Source of the DNA: Rhodococcus sp. Leaf278
GTDB lineage: Bacteria; Actinomycetota; Actinomycetes; Mycobacteriales; Mycobacteriaceae
NCBI RefSeq assembly: GCF_001426085.1
Contig: NZ_LMRR01000002.1
Coordinates: 1,585-65,584, forward strand
Reading direction: 5' to 3'
DNA length: 64,000 bases
The position numbers and the translations under genes are program-made. Positions 41,769 through 50,437 of this stretch are shown piece after piece. Below the pieces are notes generated by a model, which ran no database searches, had not been told where the DNA came from, and saw only the letters and a list, made by a program, of their open reading frames with translations. The stretch's first letter is position 1. Every line of letters starts with the position of its first letter.

Positions 41769-42101
41769 ATGGCCGAACTCGTCGTCGATACCGAGGGAGT
41801 CCTCGCCTACAGTGCGGTGGCGTCGACCATGGCCCAACAGATCGCCGCGGCGGGTGCTGCCGCAGCTGCGTGCGGGCCCGCCGTGCTCGCACCGGTGTTC
41901 GGTCTGATCGGACAAGAATTTCTGGGGGCCGCCGCCGGTACCCATCTTGCGCATACGGACGCCGTCGTGCGCTTGGCCGGAGCGGTGGCCAGCATAGGGT
42001 CCGCGGCCACGGCATCGGCCGTCTCGTACGCCCTCACCGATGCCGGCACCGGAGCATCCGTCGTGGGCTCGGCGGCCGCACTTACGCCGGACGCGCGGTA
42101 G
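41769..42101 (+). CDS. EspC-like (type VII secretion-associated) small protein
   Basis: 110 residues, mostly alanine-rich helix. The start [20 protein letters not shown] resembles EspC-type (DUF2580) proteins of ESX systems. Near the end it has YALTD (Tyr87 to Asp91), which fits the YxxxD/E signal that targets type VII substrates. The ATG has AGGGGG 5 nt upstream. No ESX ATPase or channel gene is in the window, so it would depend on a system elsewhere. It begins a five-gene run in which spacing is 0-15 nt, likely an operon. Confidence 0.6.
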   Translation: MAELVVDTEGVLAYSAVASTMAQQIAAAGAAAAACGPAVLAPVFGLIGQEFLGAAAGTHLAHTDAVVRLAGAVASIGSAATASAVSYALTDAGTGASVVGSAAALTPDAR

Positions 42102-42106
42102 CTGCC

Positions 42107-43228
42107 GTGATCGATCTTTTGGCCCGTCCGATCGTCGATCTACTCGGTGCTTTCGGCAGCGGAGCGCTGCCCACCGGCGGTCCGGCCGATGTGCTTCGCG
42201 TGTCCTCGGCAGCGATCGAGGCGGCGCAGGGAATCGGCAGGGTCGCGATCACCGAGCTCGCCGCGAATTGGAACGGGGCCGCCGCCGACGCCGCAATTCG
42301 GTACGCCGAGGACGCACACTCGTCCGCGATCGCCCTCGCGGACCACGCCGACGACATCGCGGCCGTCGTCGATCAGGCCTGCCGCGATACCAATCAGGGT
42401 TTCCTCGAACTGCAGGCCATCGCGGCGTCGTTCGTGGGTATCGCCCTCTCGGCCGGGCCGATCATCGCTTCACCGGTAGGACAGACCATGCTGATCTCGG
42501 CAGCGATCGAGCACCTCGAGCGGGCGCTGGTGGTGGTTGCGCGTGTTCGCGCCGAATTGGCAGCGCACACTGCGAAAGTCGGAGCACTCGCCGCCCCGCC
42601 GACGGTGCCTGCTCCGGTGGGCGGAGAACCGGTACCGAGTCCGGGTTCACCCTCGAATCTCATGACCTCACCTGCGACGTCGCAGGTGATCGAGGCCGGC
42701 GAGAAGCTGGCGAAGACGTTCGCGCAGTCGGTCGCCTCCCCTGCCGGCGGAGCCGACGCGCCCGGCGGTGGCGCGCTGAACTATCTGGGTGGTCCGGCAA
42801 CCGACCCGTCCCGGTCGACCGACAGCGCCGGTAGTGGAGTCGACGTCCAGTTGCCCGACGGCAGTACCGTCACCGCACCGAACCCCGAGGCGGCCGGTGC
42901 CGTTCGTAGTGCATTGACGCAACAGGGCGTGCCCTACGCGTGGGGCGGCACCACGCCGGGCACCGGGCTCGACTGCAGCGGATTGACGCAGTGGGCGTAC
43001 TCGCAGCAGGGCGTCGAGATCCCCCGCCTGGCTCAGGAACAGGACATCGGCACCGCCGTGGCACCGAGTGACCTCATGCCCGGCGACCTCGCGGTCTGGG
43101 ACGGGCACGTGGCCATGGTCATCGGCAACGGCCAGCTGGTCGAAGCCGGAGACCCGGTACAGGTCGGACCGATCCGAACGACCAACAGCGGTATGGGCTT
43201 CAAGGGCTTCTACCGTCCGACCGAATGA
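42107..43228 (+). CDS. NlpC/P60 peptidase with an N-terminal WXG-like helical domain
   Basis: 373 residues from a GTG 5 nt after the previous stop. Residues about 25-125 form a helical hairpin with a WXG motif (NWNGAA, Trp55-Gly57), as in WXG100/PPE-type partners. A proline/serine-rich linker follows (160-250). Residues about 265-373 are NlpC/P60: GVPYAWGGTTPGTGLDCSGL with catalytic Cys290, then GHVAMVIGNG with His334. Such enzymes cut peptide stems of peptidoglycan. No signal peptide is visible, so export through a type VII route, probably with the EspC-like protein upstream, is inferred. Confidence 0.78.
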   Translation: MIDLLARPIVDLLGAFGSGALPTGGPADVLRVSSAAIEAAQGIGRVAITELAANWNGAAADAAIRYAEDAHSSAIALADHADDIAAVVDQACRDTNQGFLELQAIAASFVGIALSAGPIIASPVGQTMLISAAIEHLERALVVVARVRAELAAHTAKVGALAAPPTVPAPVGGEPVPSPGSPSNLMTSPATSQVIEAGEKLAKTFAQSVASPAGGADAPGGGALNYLGGPATDPSRSTDSAGSGVDVQLPDGSTVTAPNPEAAGAVRSALTQQGVPYAWGGTTPGTGLDCSGLTQWAYSQQGVEIPRLAQEQDIGTAVAPSDLMPGDLAVWDGHVAMVIGNGQLVEAGDPVQVGPIRTTNSGMGFKGFYRPTE

Positions 43229-43239
43229 GAGGCGACCTG

Positions 43240-43584
43240 ATGACGGGCCAGGTAACAACCGACTCGACCTTCACCGCGGTGTCGGGCACCAGATCTGGAT
43301 CGGTGACGGTGCGCTCCACCGAACACGGGCTACCGATCGCAGTCGCCATCGATGACCGCGAAATGCGTTACGGCGGAACCGTGTTGGCAGCGACAATTCT
43401 GCAGCAATGCGAACGGGCGAGCGCCACAGCTCGCGCCCAGCGCCGGACCGTGCTGGCCGAGGACGGCGTTCCTGCCGAGGTTCTCGATCGCCTCGGACTA
43501 CCCACGAGCGCCCGAGTCGCGGCCGCCGCGAACGAGGACCTCGCCGAGGACGTTGCGCCCGCGAGTTGGCTGAGGCCGGTATGA
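43240..43584 (+). CDS. Small type VII-associated protein (YbaB-like neighbour) of unknown function
   Basis: 114 residues. A beta-rich first half (SGSVTVRSTEHGLPIAVAID) is followed by a helical second half (GGTVLAATILQQCERASATA), a layout like the small partner proteins found beside ESX genes. An ATG at 43225 overlaps the peptidase stop, but the ATG at 43240 has GAGAGG 7 nt upstream and is preferred. It overlaps the next gene by ATGA. Confidence 0.58.
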   Translation: MTGQVTTDSTFTAVSGTRSGSVTVRSTEHGLPIAVAIDDREMRYGGTVLAATILQQCERASATARAQRRTVLAEDGVPAEVLDRLGLPTSARVAAAANEDLAEDVAPASWLRPV

Positions 43585-43895
43585 CCCACGCGCACACCAC
43601 CGAACTGGACGCTCTGGTCGGCAGTGCCCAGCACCGTCTGGACACCCTGCGCGAGACTCACGAGCGGCTGGACCGCATCAGGTTTCGAGTCACCTCTGCC
43701 GACAACCTGGCGACCGTCGTCGCCGATGGATCGGGTGCCATGGTCGAACTCGAACTCGCCGAGAACCTCGGATCGGTGACCGCTCGCGCACTCGCCTCGA
43801 CGATCACTTCGGTGGCCGCCGAGGCCGCCGCTGGAGCCCTCGACCAGCGAGCGGACATCCTGCAAAGTCTGCAGGCATCGTTCACAGACTCCTGA
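43581..43895 (+). CDS. YbaB/EbfC-like small protein
   Basis: 104 residues. Helix-strand-strand-helix order (DALVGSAQHRLDTLRETHER, then VTSADNLATVVADGSGAMVE, then a long helix) fits the YbaB/EbfC fold. Related proteins of ESX-1 loci, such as EspL, have this fold and act as accessories rather than as typical nucleoid proteins. The ATG overlaps the previous stop (ATGA), so translation is coupled. Confidence 0.6.
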   Translation: MTHAHTTELDALVGSAQHRLDTLRETHERLDRIRFRVTSADNLATVVADGSGAMVELELAENLGSVTARALASTITSVAAEAAAGALDQRADILQSLQASFTDS

Positions 43896-43910
43896 GATAG
43901 GCTTCGCGCC

Positions 43911-45173
43911 ATGGCTGGAGACATCATCCCGATCGAACTCGGTCTCACCGCCGGTGACTTCTCGACTCTCTGGGCACCGGAGTGGCGAGAAGGCGACGAC
44001 GAATGGGAGGCATTCCTCGGACACGAGGAAGATCTGTACGGATTCTCGACCGTCGCTGAACTTGCGGCGTTCGTCCGATCCGACGACGACAACGATCTCA
44101 CCGACCACCCGTCGTGGCCGGTGGTCTCCGCTCTGGCTGCGTACGAGCTCGAGCCCGACGATCTGCATCGCTTCGATCTGGTTGCGGTACCGGAACTGGT
44201 GGCCTCGGACCCCGAAGCCGATGTCCTCGCCGAACTTCAGGCAACCTTCGACATCGTCGCCTCCATCGGCGATGTATGTGAACTACGTTCCGTCACAAGC
44301 TTTTTCGGTACAAATTCGTTCGTGGGCGCAGTAGGCGGAGGCGTCGAGAACTTTCTCGGTCGCGAGGGAGCCGAGTTGTGGGATCGCATCGGAGCTGCGG
44401 TCGCCAAACACTGGGACGACGTTCTGGACGCAGTCGACTCCATCGTCACCTCGCCCGACGTCGACTCCGCTGCCGTTGCCGTAGCGGAAGCAGAGATCAC
44501 AGCGGCGGCCGAGAACGCCGTCGACGCCGATGACGCCACGGACGATATCGACTCCGATTCCGACGACGACGATTCGGACGACGAGGATGTCGATCGTGAT
44601 CCGATCGCCGCGGCGGCCGCCGAGGAGACGTTCTGGACCACCGTCGGCATCGATCCGATCCGGATCATCACCTCGGACGACACTCTGTACACCCTGCGTT
44701 GCTACCTCGGGGACAAACCGGTGTTCCTCGGCCGCGGCGGTGCGATCAGCGTTTTCGGCTCCGAGCGCTCGCTCGCCCGGTACCTGGCCGACGATCACGA
44801 TCATGATCTGGCGCAGGTCAGCACGTTCTCCGACATTCAGACCGCTGCGATCGACGGCTCGCTCGACATCTCGATCACCGACGACAACGTATATGTCTTA
44901 CCCGGACTGGCCGACGATCTGGCCGAGGGCCCCACTGCCGTCGACGCGGATCAACTGGATCTTGCCGTCGAATTGTTCACCGATGCAGCCGAGTTCGCCG
45001 GCGACGACTCCGTCGAGGAAGCGCTTGCCACGTCCACGCCGTTGGGCTGGTACGTGTCGTACACGCTCGAACCGAGCCCCGATCGGCTCGCTCCGAGCGC
45101 GCCGTTCGCCGTCGAGGCCGAAGCATGGCGCGCTCTCGAGCGCGAGTTCGAGGGTCGGCTCCGCAAGAAGTAG
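43911..45173 (+). CDS. Large acidic protein with an internal duplication, type VII-module associated
   Basis: 420 residues. N- and C-terminal parts are related: YGFSTVAELAAFVRSDDDND (about 43-62) is echoed by VFGSERSLARYLADDHDHD (about 283-301). Between them lies a helical region and a strongly acidic low-complexity stretch (SDSDDDDSDDEDVDRD). It has no signal peptide or membrane span. Family members in actinobacteria are of unknown function and have been called primosomal proteins without clear support. It begins 15 nt after the YbaB-like gene and is probably the last gene of that operon. Confidence 0.65.
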   Translation: MAGDIIPIELGLTAGDFSTLWAPEWREGDDEWEAFLGHEEDLYGFSTVAELAAFVRSDDDNDLTDHPSWPVVSALAAYELEPDDLHRFDLVAVPELVASDPEADVLAELQATFDIVASIGDVCELRSVTSFFGTNSFVGAVGGGVENFLGREGAELWDRIGAAVAKHWDDVLDAVDSIVTSPDVDSAAVAVAEAEITAAAENAVDADDATDDIDSDSDDDDSDDEDVDRDPIAAAAAEETFWTTVGIDPIRIITSDDTLYTLRCYLGDKPVFLGRGGAISVFGSERSLARYLADDHDHDLAQVSTFSDIQTAAIDGSLDISITDDNVYVLPGLADDLAEGPTAVDADQLDLAVELFTDAAEFAGDDSVEEALATSTPLGWYVSYTLEPSPDRLAPSAPFAVEAEAWRALEREFEGRLRKK

Positions 45174-45178
45174 TGCGC

Positions 45179-45195
45179 GACCTCGCACGGAGGTC
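45179..45195. terminator. Short stem-loop between convergent genes
   Basis: GACCTC (45179-45184) pairs with GAGGTC (45190-45195) around a 5-nt loop, between the acidic-protein gene and the convergent add gene. The stem is short and no T-run follows, so terminator function is tentative. Confidence 0.3.
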
Positions 45196-46318
45196 AGCCG
45201 ATCAGGACCGCATAACCGGGCTTGATCACGTCGTCGATCAGCGCCAGTCGCTCGTCGAACGGTAGAAACGCGGACTTCATCGCGTTGATGGTGAACCGCT
45301 CGAGATCGCTCCACCCGTAGCCGAACGTCTCGACGAGCTTGACCATCTCGCGACTCATCGAGGTGTCGCTCATCAGCCGGTTGTCCGTGTTCACGGTGAC
45401 CCGAAAGCGCAGGCGTGCAAGCAGATCGAACGGGTGTGTCGCCAACGACTCGACCGCGCCGGTCTGCACGTTGGAGCTCGGGCACAGTTCGAGCGGCATA
45501 CGGGTGTCACGAACGTACGCGGCCAGCAAACCGAGCGTGGGCGAGCCGTCGGCTTCGCGGGTGATGTCGTCGGTGATCCGCACTCCATGTCCGAGCCGGT
45601 CGGTCCCGCAGAACGCCACTGCTTCCTGAATGGACGGCAGCCCGAACGCTTCGCCCGCATGAATGGTGAAGTGCGCGTTACTTGCTCGCATGTACTCGAA
45701 GGCATCGAGGTGGCGGCTGGGAGGAAAGCCCGCTTCGGCACCGGCGATGTCGAAGCCGACGACACCGCGATCGCGGAATCGAACCGTCAGCTCGGCGATC
45801 TCCCGCGACCTGGCTGCATGTCGCATCGCGGTGAGCAGGGTGCCGATCGTGATGTTCTTGCCTCGCACCTTGGCTGCGGAGATTCCCGCCTCGAAACCTG
45901 CGAGTGTGTGGGTGACGACCTCGTCGAGGGTCAGTCCGCGTTCGAGATGCTGCTCCGGGGCGAAGCGCACCTCGGCATACACGACGCCGTCGTCGGCGAG
46001 ATCCTCGGCGCATTCGCGCGCCACCCGAAACAGGCCCTCGGGGGTTTGCATCACGGCGACCGTGTGCGCGAACGTTTCGAGGTAGCGCACGAGCGAGCCG
46101 CTGTCGGCGGATTCGCGGAACCAGGTGCCCAATGCTGCGCCGTCGGTGGCGGGAAGTCCGTCGTAACCGCACTCGTCGGCCAGTTCCAGCACGGTCTGCG
46201 GTCGAAGTCCGCCATCGAGGTGATCGTGCAGCAATGCCTTCGGAGCTGTCCTGATCGACGCGAGATCGAGTGGCGCACTGCCACCGATCGAAGACTGTGT
46301 GTTCTCCGTGGTGCTCAT
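45194..46318 (-). CDS. add: Adenosine deaminase
   Basis: 374 residues. The metal motif LLHDHLDGG (His31, His33) is at the N-terminus, followed by [23 protein letters not shown] (His and Glu of the active site), GHGVRIT and [11 protein letters not shown]. It deaminates (deoxy)adenosine to inosine, feeding punA. The frame is open to 46501, but homology starts at the ATG at 46318, which has TACCGT 6 nt upstream (leaderless type). In mycobacteria add directly precedes deoA; here about 8 kb of amine genes are inserted between. Confidence 0.94.
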   Translation of the reverse strand: MSTTENTQSSIGGSAPLDLASIRTAPKALLHDHLDGGLRPQTVLELADECGYDGLPATDGAALGTWFRESADSGSLVRYLETFAHTVAVMQTPEGLFRVARECAEDLADDGVVYAEVRFAPEQHLERGLTLDEVVTHTLAGFEAGISAAKVRGKNITIGTLLTAMRHAARSREIAELTVRFRDRGVVGFDIAGAEAGFPPSRHLDAFEYMRASNAHFTIHAGEAFGLPSIQEAVAFCGTDRLGHGVRITDDITREADGSPTLGLLAAYVRDTRMPLELCPSSNVQTGAVESLATHPFDLLARLRFRVTVNTDNRLMSDTSMSREMVKLVETFGYGWSDLERFTINAMKSAFLPFDERLALIDDVIKPGYAVLIG

Positions 46319-46324
46319 GTGTCG

Positions 46325-46330
46325 ACGGTA
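46325..46330 (-). promoter_or_regulatory. -10 element of a leaderless promoter for add
   Basis: TACCGT on the minus strand lies 6 nt before the ATG at 46318. Confidence 0.52.
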
Positions 46331-46505
46331 GCGCGCAGCCCGTGCGTCCGCGCGTCCGCCGGAGCCACACGGCGAGTCCGCGGATTCCGGCGAACCGTGC
46401 TGCTTATGCGACCTATTTCGTTGCATTGTTACTCCGATGAAAACAATTCCGTCGATACACAGCGGATCGGCGACGGAAATCGTAGTGTTCATCCAACACA
46501 CGCGA

Positions 46506-46518
46506 CCGATTCTGTCGG
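46506..46518. promoter_or_regulatory. Candidate operator upstream of the amine permease (Lrp-regulon motif)
   Basis: CCGATTCTGTCGG is a 13-bp imperfect dyad about 45 nt upstream of the permease ATG. Near-identical 13-mers occur twice in the divergent gap of the aldehyde dehydrogenase and Lrp genes (51952-51964 and 51983-51995). A weaker match (ATTCCGTCG core at 46446-46454) lies 63 bp upstream, about six helical turns. Confidence 0.45.
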
Positions 46519-46563
46519 GTCTCCTTCCGACGTCCTCGGTCGACTCGAACCTCGGAGAGACCT

Positions 46564-48066
46564 ATGTCGATTGCGGAACCGCCGAACACCATTCCGGGTA
46601 AAGGACTCAACACCGGCGCTCTCGGGTTGGTCGGCAACATCGTCATCGGACTGTCGGCGGTGGCGCCGGCCTACAGCCTGGCCGCCACCCTCGGCTACGT
46701 CGTCCTGGCCGTCGGCGACAAAGCACCGTCGATGTTCCTCATCGCGTTCGTCCCGATGCTGCTCACAGCCTTCGCCTACCGAGAATTGGGACGCGACACC
46801 CCGGACTGCGGAACATCGTTCACGTGGGGCACCAAGGCGTTCGGCCCGTGGGTCGGCTGGATGGCGGGATGGGGGCTGGCGGTCTCGGCGATCATCGTGC
46901 TCGCCAACGTGGCCGAGATCGCTGCCATCTATCTGTTCGAGTTCCTCGGCCTCTCGGACTTGGCGGAGTCCACTGCCGCCAAGGTCGCACTCGGTTCGTT
47001 CTTCATCGCCTCGATGACCTACGTCAGTTTCCGCGGCATCCTGATCAGCGAACGCATGCAGAACGTACTGCTGGTCGTGCAGTTCGGTGTACTCATCGGA
47101 GTGTCGGTGACGGCACTGGTCAAGGTGGGGACCGGCACCGCCGGACCTCAGGCCATCACGCCCCAGTGGAGTTGGTTGGTTCCCACCGGGGTGACGATGT
47201 CCGACGCGGCCCAGGCCATCATCCTGTGCATCTTCATCTACTGGGGATGGGACGCCTGCCTGGCCGTCGGCGAGGAAACGAAAGATTCCGAGAAGACGCC
47301 GGGACGCGCCGCGGTGATCACCACGCTGATCCTCGTCGCCACGTACGTTCTCGTCGGCTACGCCGTGCAGTCGTTCGCCGGCTTCGGCGATACCGGTATC
47401 GGCCTGAACAACCCGGACAACGTCGACGACGTACTCACCATCCTCGGAGATCCCGTCGCGGGCTCGATCGTGGCGTCGTTGCTGTTGCTGACCGTCTCGA
47501 TCTCGGCTCTGTCCTCCACTCAGACAACCATTCTGCCCACGGCCCGAGGAACCCTGTCGATGGCCGTGTACGAGGCCATTCCCAAGCGGTTCGCCAGCGT
47601 CCACCCCAAGTACATGACGCCCGGCTTCGGCACACTCGTGATGGGCGCGGCGGCTCTGCTGTTCTACCTGGTGCTCACCTTCGTCAGCGCCAATGCGCTG
47701 CAGGATTCGGTGGCCTCGCTCGGGCTCGCGGTCGCGTTCTACTACGGCATCACCGCGTACGCATGCACGTGGTATTTCCGCCGAACGCTGTTCTCGTCCG
47801 CCCGAAACCTGTTCATGCGCGGCATCTTTCCGCTGCTCGGCGGATTGTCGATGACCTGGGCGTTCGTCCAGAGTGCCATCGACATGATCAAGCCCGACTA
47901 CGGTTACACCGTCTACGGATCGATCGGCGGAGTGTTCGTCCTCGGCGTCGGAATGCTGGTACTCGGAATCCCGCTGATGCTGCTGTGCTTCGTGGGCAAC
48001 AAGGACTTCTTCCAGGGCAAAACACTCACCGCGTCCACCGAAGTCAAGGTTCCGGACACTTACTAG
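46564..48066 (+). CDS. APC family amino acid/amine permease
   Basis: 500 residues with about 12 hydrophobic segments and the APC start GLVGNIVIGLSAVAPAYSLA. Further hallmarks are YRELGRDTPDCGTSFTWGT and SISALSSTQTTILPTARG. The APC superfamily imports amino acids and polyamines by cation symport or antiport. The linked aminotransferase, aldehyde dehydrogenase and FAD oxidase point to putrescine, GABA or another amine as substrate, but this is inference. GGAGAG precedes the ATG. A universal stress protein gene follows after 19 nt. Confidence 0.86.
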   Translation: MSIAEPPNTIPGKGLNTGALGLVGNIVIGLSAVAPAYSLAATLGYVVLAVGDKAPSMFLIAFVPMLLTAFAYRELGRDTPDCGTSFTWGTKAFGPWVGWMAGWGLAVSAIIVLANVAEIAAIYLFEFLGLSDLAESTAAKVALGSFFIASMTYVSFRGILISERMQNVLLVVQFGVLIGVSVTALVKVGTGTAGPQAITPQWSWLVPTGVTMSDAAQAIILCIFIYWGWDACLAVGEETKDSEKTPGRAAVITTLILVATYVLVGYAVQSFAGFGDTGIGLNNPDNVDDVLTILGDPVAGSIVASLLLLTVSISALSSTQTTILPTARGTLSMAVYEAIPKRFASVHPKYMTPGFGTLVMGAAALLFYLVLTFVSANALQDSVASLGLAVAFYYGITAYACTWYFRRTLFSSARNLFMRGIFPLLGGLSMTWAFVQSAIDMIKPDYGYTVYGSIGGVFVLGVGMLVLGIPLMLLCFVGNKDFFQGKTLTASTEVKVPDTY

Positions 48067-48085
48067 AAGAGAAGGACCGAAACTC

Positions 48086-48940
48086 ATGAAGATCACCGTC
48101 GGCTACCTCGCCACTCCCAGCGGCGACGACGGCGTAGCCCTGGCCATCGCCCTCGCTCGTGCCCTCGACGCCTCCATCGACATCGTGCTGGTCATGGCCG
48201 TGGACGAACCGGTCATGGAAGGCAGCGGCCCGTACCGAAAAGTGCTCGAGGCCAAGGCGAAGGGGTGGGTGGACGACGCCGCCGCCCAGGTCCCGTCGGG
48301 CATCGCGGTGACCACCCACGTGCTCTCGCACGAGTCTTTCGCCCGGGCCCTCATCGACTTCGCCGTACAGACCGGTTCCGACATGATCGTCGTCGGCGGC
48401 GCAGGCGACGGCCTGCTGAATCGGCATTCGATCGGGTCGGTTGCCGGTCAGCTTCTGCACGCCTCCGAAGTACCGCTGGCACTCGCACCTCGGGGTTACC
48501 GGCTCTCCGACGCTCCGATCACCGACCTCACCGTCGCGGTCCCCACCCGAGCATCGGCCTCGAATCCGTTGCCGTTCGCGATCACCCTTGCCAGCGCGGC
48601 CCATGTGCCGGTCCGGTTGGTGTCGCTTGTGTCCCTCGAACCGACCGGAGCACCCAGCGACGAGAGCTCGCTGGACACGCGTCGACGACAGGTCGCGGCA
48701 GCGCAAGAGAACCTCGAGCTCGCGGCCCGCACTCTTCCCGGTATCGACGGCTTGCAGTCGGTCGTCGCCGACGGGTCTTCGTTGGACGAGGCCATGGGCA
48801 ACCTCGACTGGAAGCCGGGCGATGTGCTGTTTCTCGGCTCGAGTGGATTGGCAAGCCCCAAGCGCGTGTTCCTCGGATCGAGTGCGACCAAGATACTGCG
48901 GGCCGCCCCGGTGCCGGTGGTCGTCGTTCCGCACGAGTAG
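48086..48940 (+). CDS. Tandem universal stress protein (UspA family)
   Basis: 284 residues made of two Usp domains (about 1-140 and 146-284). The first has VGYLATPSGDDGVALAIALA and IVVGGAGDGLLNRHSIGSVA, which resembles the ATP-binding GxxG-9x-GS pattern of Usp proteins. The second has LFLGSSGLASPKRVFLGSSA. Small Usp genes are often co-transcribed with amine permeases in actinobacteria and may tune transport; the role is not proven. AGAAGG precedes the ATG, and a strong hairpin follows the stop. Confidence 0.85.
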   Translation: MKITVGYLATPSGDDGVALAIALARALDASIDIVLVMAVDEPVMEGSGPYRKVLEAKAKGWVDDAAAQVPSGIAVTTHVLSHESFARALIDFAVQTGSDMIVVGGAGDGLLNRHSIGSVAGQLLHASEVPLALAPRGYRLSDAPITDLTVAVPTRASASNPLPFAITLASAAHVPVRLVSLVSLEPTGAPSDESSLDTRRRQVAAAQENLELAARTLPGIDGLQSVVADGSSLDEAMGNLDWKPGDVLFLGSSGLASPKRVFLGSSATKILRAAPVPVVVVPHE

Positions 48941-49013
48941 AGCGGCTCCGCCGCTTGTGAGCGAAACTTCGTAGCAGAGAACGAGTTTCCGTGCACGTGC
49001 GGCGAAGCCGCTC
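48940..49013. terminator. Bidirectional terminator-like hairpin between convergent genes
   Basis: GAGCGGCTCCGCCGC (48940-48954) pairs with GCGGCGAAGCCGCTC (48999-49013) at 14 of 15 positions, and an inner GAAACT/AGTTTC pair (48963-48968, 48984-48989) lies within. It separates the Usp gene from the convergent FAD oxidoreductase gene. The symmetric placement suggests termination of both transcripts. Confidence 0.6.
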
Positions 49014-49015
49014 CG

Positions 49016-50437
49016 TCAGCTGTCGAAGCCGAGACCGAGGGCGTCCATACCCTTGAGCCACAGGCCGCGCTTTCCGCCGTTCCGGTCGGCTCGGGCGAAT
49101 GCAGCACGGGTGATGTTGATGCCGATGGACTTGAGGGGCTCGGGCGGAAACGGAAGCGGCATGCTGCGCACCATCTTCAGCCGTGTTCGTTCGGTATCCT
49201 TGCCGTCCAGTAGATCGAGCGCGGTGCGGGCCCCGAAGTGCGACGCGCCGACGCCGAGGCCGGTGAACCCGGCCACCGAGGCCACCCGTCCGTTCATGCC
49301 GAGATCCCAGAACGCACTGAACCGCGAGCACGTGTCGATCGATCCGCCCCAGGCGTGGGTGGCACGGATTCCCTCGAGTCCGGGGAACATCTGCAGCAGG
49401 TGCTCGGCGAGCAATGCGAACTCTTCGGGATGTTGGGTTCGGCGAGGGTCGGTGTCGCTACCGTAGAAGTAGTGCGCATCCCACCCGCCGAACAGGATGC
49501 GGTTGTCCGCCGTCAACCGGAAGTAGTGAAATCTGTTGCCGGAGTCGGCCAATCCTTCCCGGCCGGACCAGCCGATGTCGGCGAGCTGCGACGGACTCAG
49601 AGGCTCGGTCATGATGACGTAGTCCCACACGGGCACGATCCAGTGGCGGAGTTTGCGGCGCAACGACTTCGATGCCGAGGTGGCCAGCAGAACCTTGCCC
49701 GCCTCGATGGTTCCGTACCCCGTTGTCACTCGAATACCGTTGCCGGACTTGTCGATCGACAGTGCCTTGGTGTTCTCGTGAATGTGTACGCCGAGCGACT
49801 CGGCCGCGTCGGCCAGGCCCCAGGCAAGTTTGCCGGGGTCGATCATCGCGACGTCGGGGTCGAACAGTGCGCCGCGCGCCATCGGTGAAGTGATTTTGGA
49901 CCGCACTGCAGCGGCGTCGAGGTATTCCATCGGCTGAGACAGGCGTGCACCCTCCTCGCCGAGCTCGCGCAGATCGTCTACCTGCCAATCGAAATTGGCG
50001 ATGTCGAGCTCGCCGGTGCGTTCGATGTCGGCATCGATTCCGTACTTCTCCGCAGTCGCGCAGATCGCGTCGAGCGTCTCTGTGCCCATCCGCAGCAACT
50101 GGGGTAGTTCGTCGGCATACCGGTCGAGTCCGTTGCCCAGCCCGTGCGTCAGGCTGGCCGCACAGAAGCCGCCGTTGCGACCGGTCGCCCCCTCCGCGAT
50201 GCGGTCGCCCTCGAGCAACACGATCGATCTGTCCGGATTCTCCTCGGCCGCGTGCACCGCCGCCCACAGTCCGGTGAAGCCGCCGCCGACTATCACCAGA
50301 TCTGCTGTCGCAGAGCTGGTGTGCCGACTGCGCGGAGCGGGCCGTTGGGGACGGTCGAGCCAATAGGACTCCGGCGTTGCACCCGCCACCATTGCTACAC
50401 CGCGTTCGGAGGGCTCGGTGGCCCACACGCCGCTCAC
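49016..50437 (-). CDS. FAD-dependent amine oxidoreductase (PuuB/DAO family)
   Basis: 473 residues. The FAD motif is ADLVIVGGGFTGLWAAVHAA; EGATGRNGGFCAASLTHGLG and the DAO C-terminal GWDAHYFYGSDTDPRR, AWGGSIDTCSRF and VAGFTGLGVGASHFGAR follow. This is the gamma-glutamylputrescine oxidase (PuuB)-like branch of the glycine oxidase family. No PuuA-type ligase is in the window, so whether the substrate is glutamylated or a free amine is open. The GTG at 50437 overlaps the aldehyde dehydrogenase stop (GTGA); a later ATG at 50392 is also possible. Confidence 0.82.
   Translation of the reverse strand: MSGVWATEPSERGVAMVAGATPESYWLDRPQRPAPRSRHTSSATADLVIVGGGFTGLWAAVHAAEENPDRSIVLLEGDRIAEGATGRNGGFCAASLTHGLGNGLDRYADELPQLLRMGTETLDAICATAEKYGIDADIERTGELDIANFDWQVDDLRELGEEGARLSQPMEYLDAAAVRSKITSPMARGALFDPDVAMIDPGKLAWGLADAAESLGVHIHENTKALSIDKSGNGIRVTTGYGTIEAGKVLLATSASKSLRRKLRHWIVPVWDYVIMTEPLSPSQLADIGWSGREGLADSGNRFHYFRLTADNRILFGGWDAHYFYGSDTDPRRTQHPEEFALLAEHLLQMFPGLEGIRATHAWGGSIDTCSRFSAFWDLGMNGRVASVAGFTGLGVGASHFGARTALDLLDGKDTERTRLKMVRSMPLPFPPEPLKSIGINITRAAFARADRNGGKRGLWLKGMDALGLGFDS

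Noticed and set aside
46489-48096. A 535-residue frame antisense to the amine permease.
   Set aside because: Composition is dominated by His, Asp, Gly and Arg repeats produced by the reverse of hydrophobic codons; no domain is found and the permease is certain.
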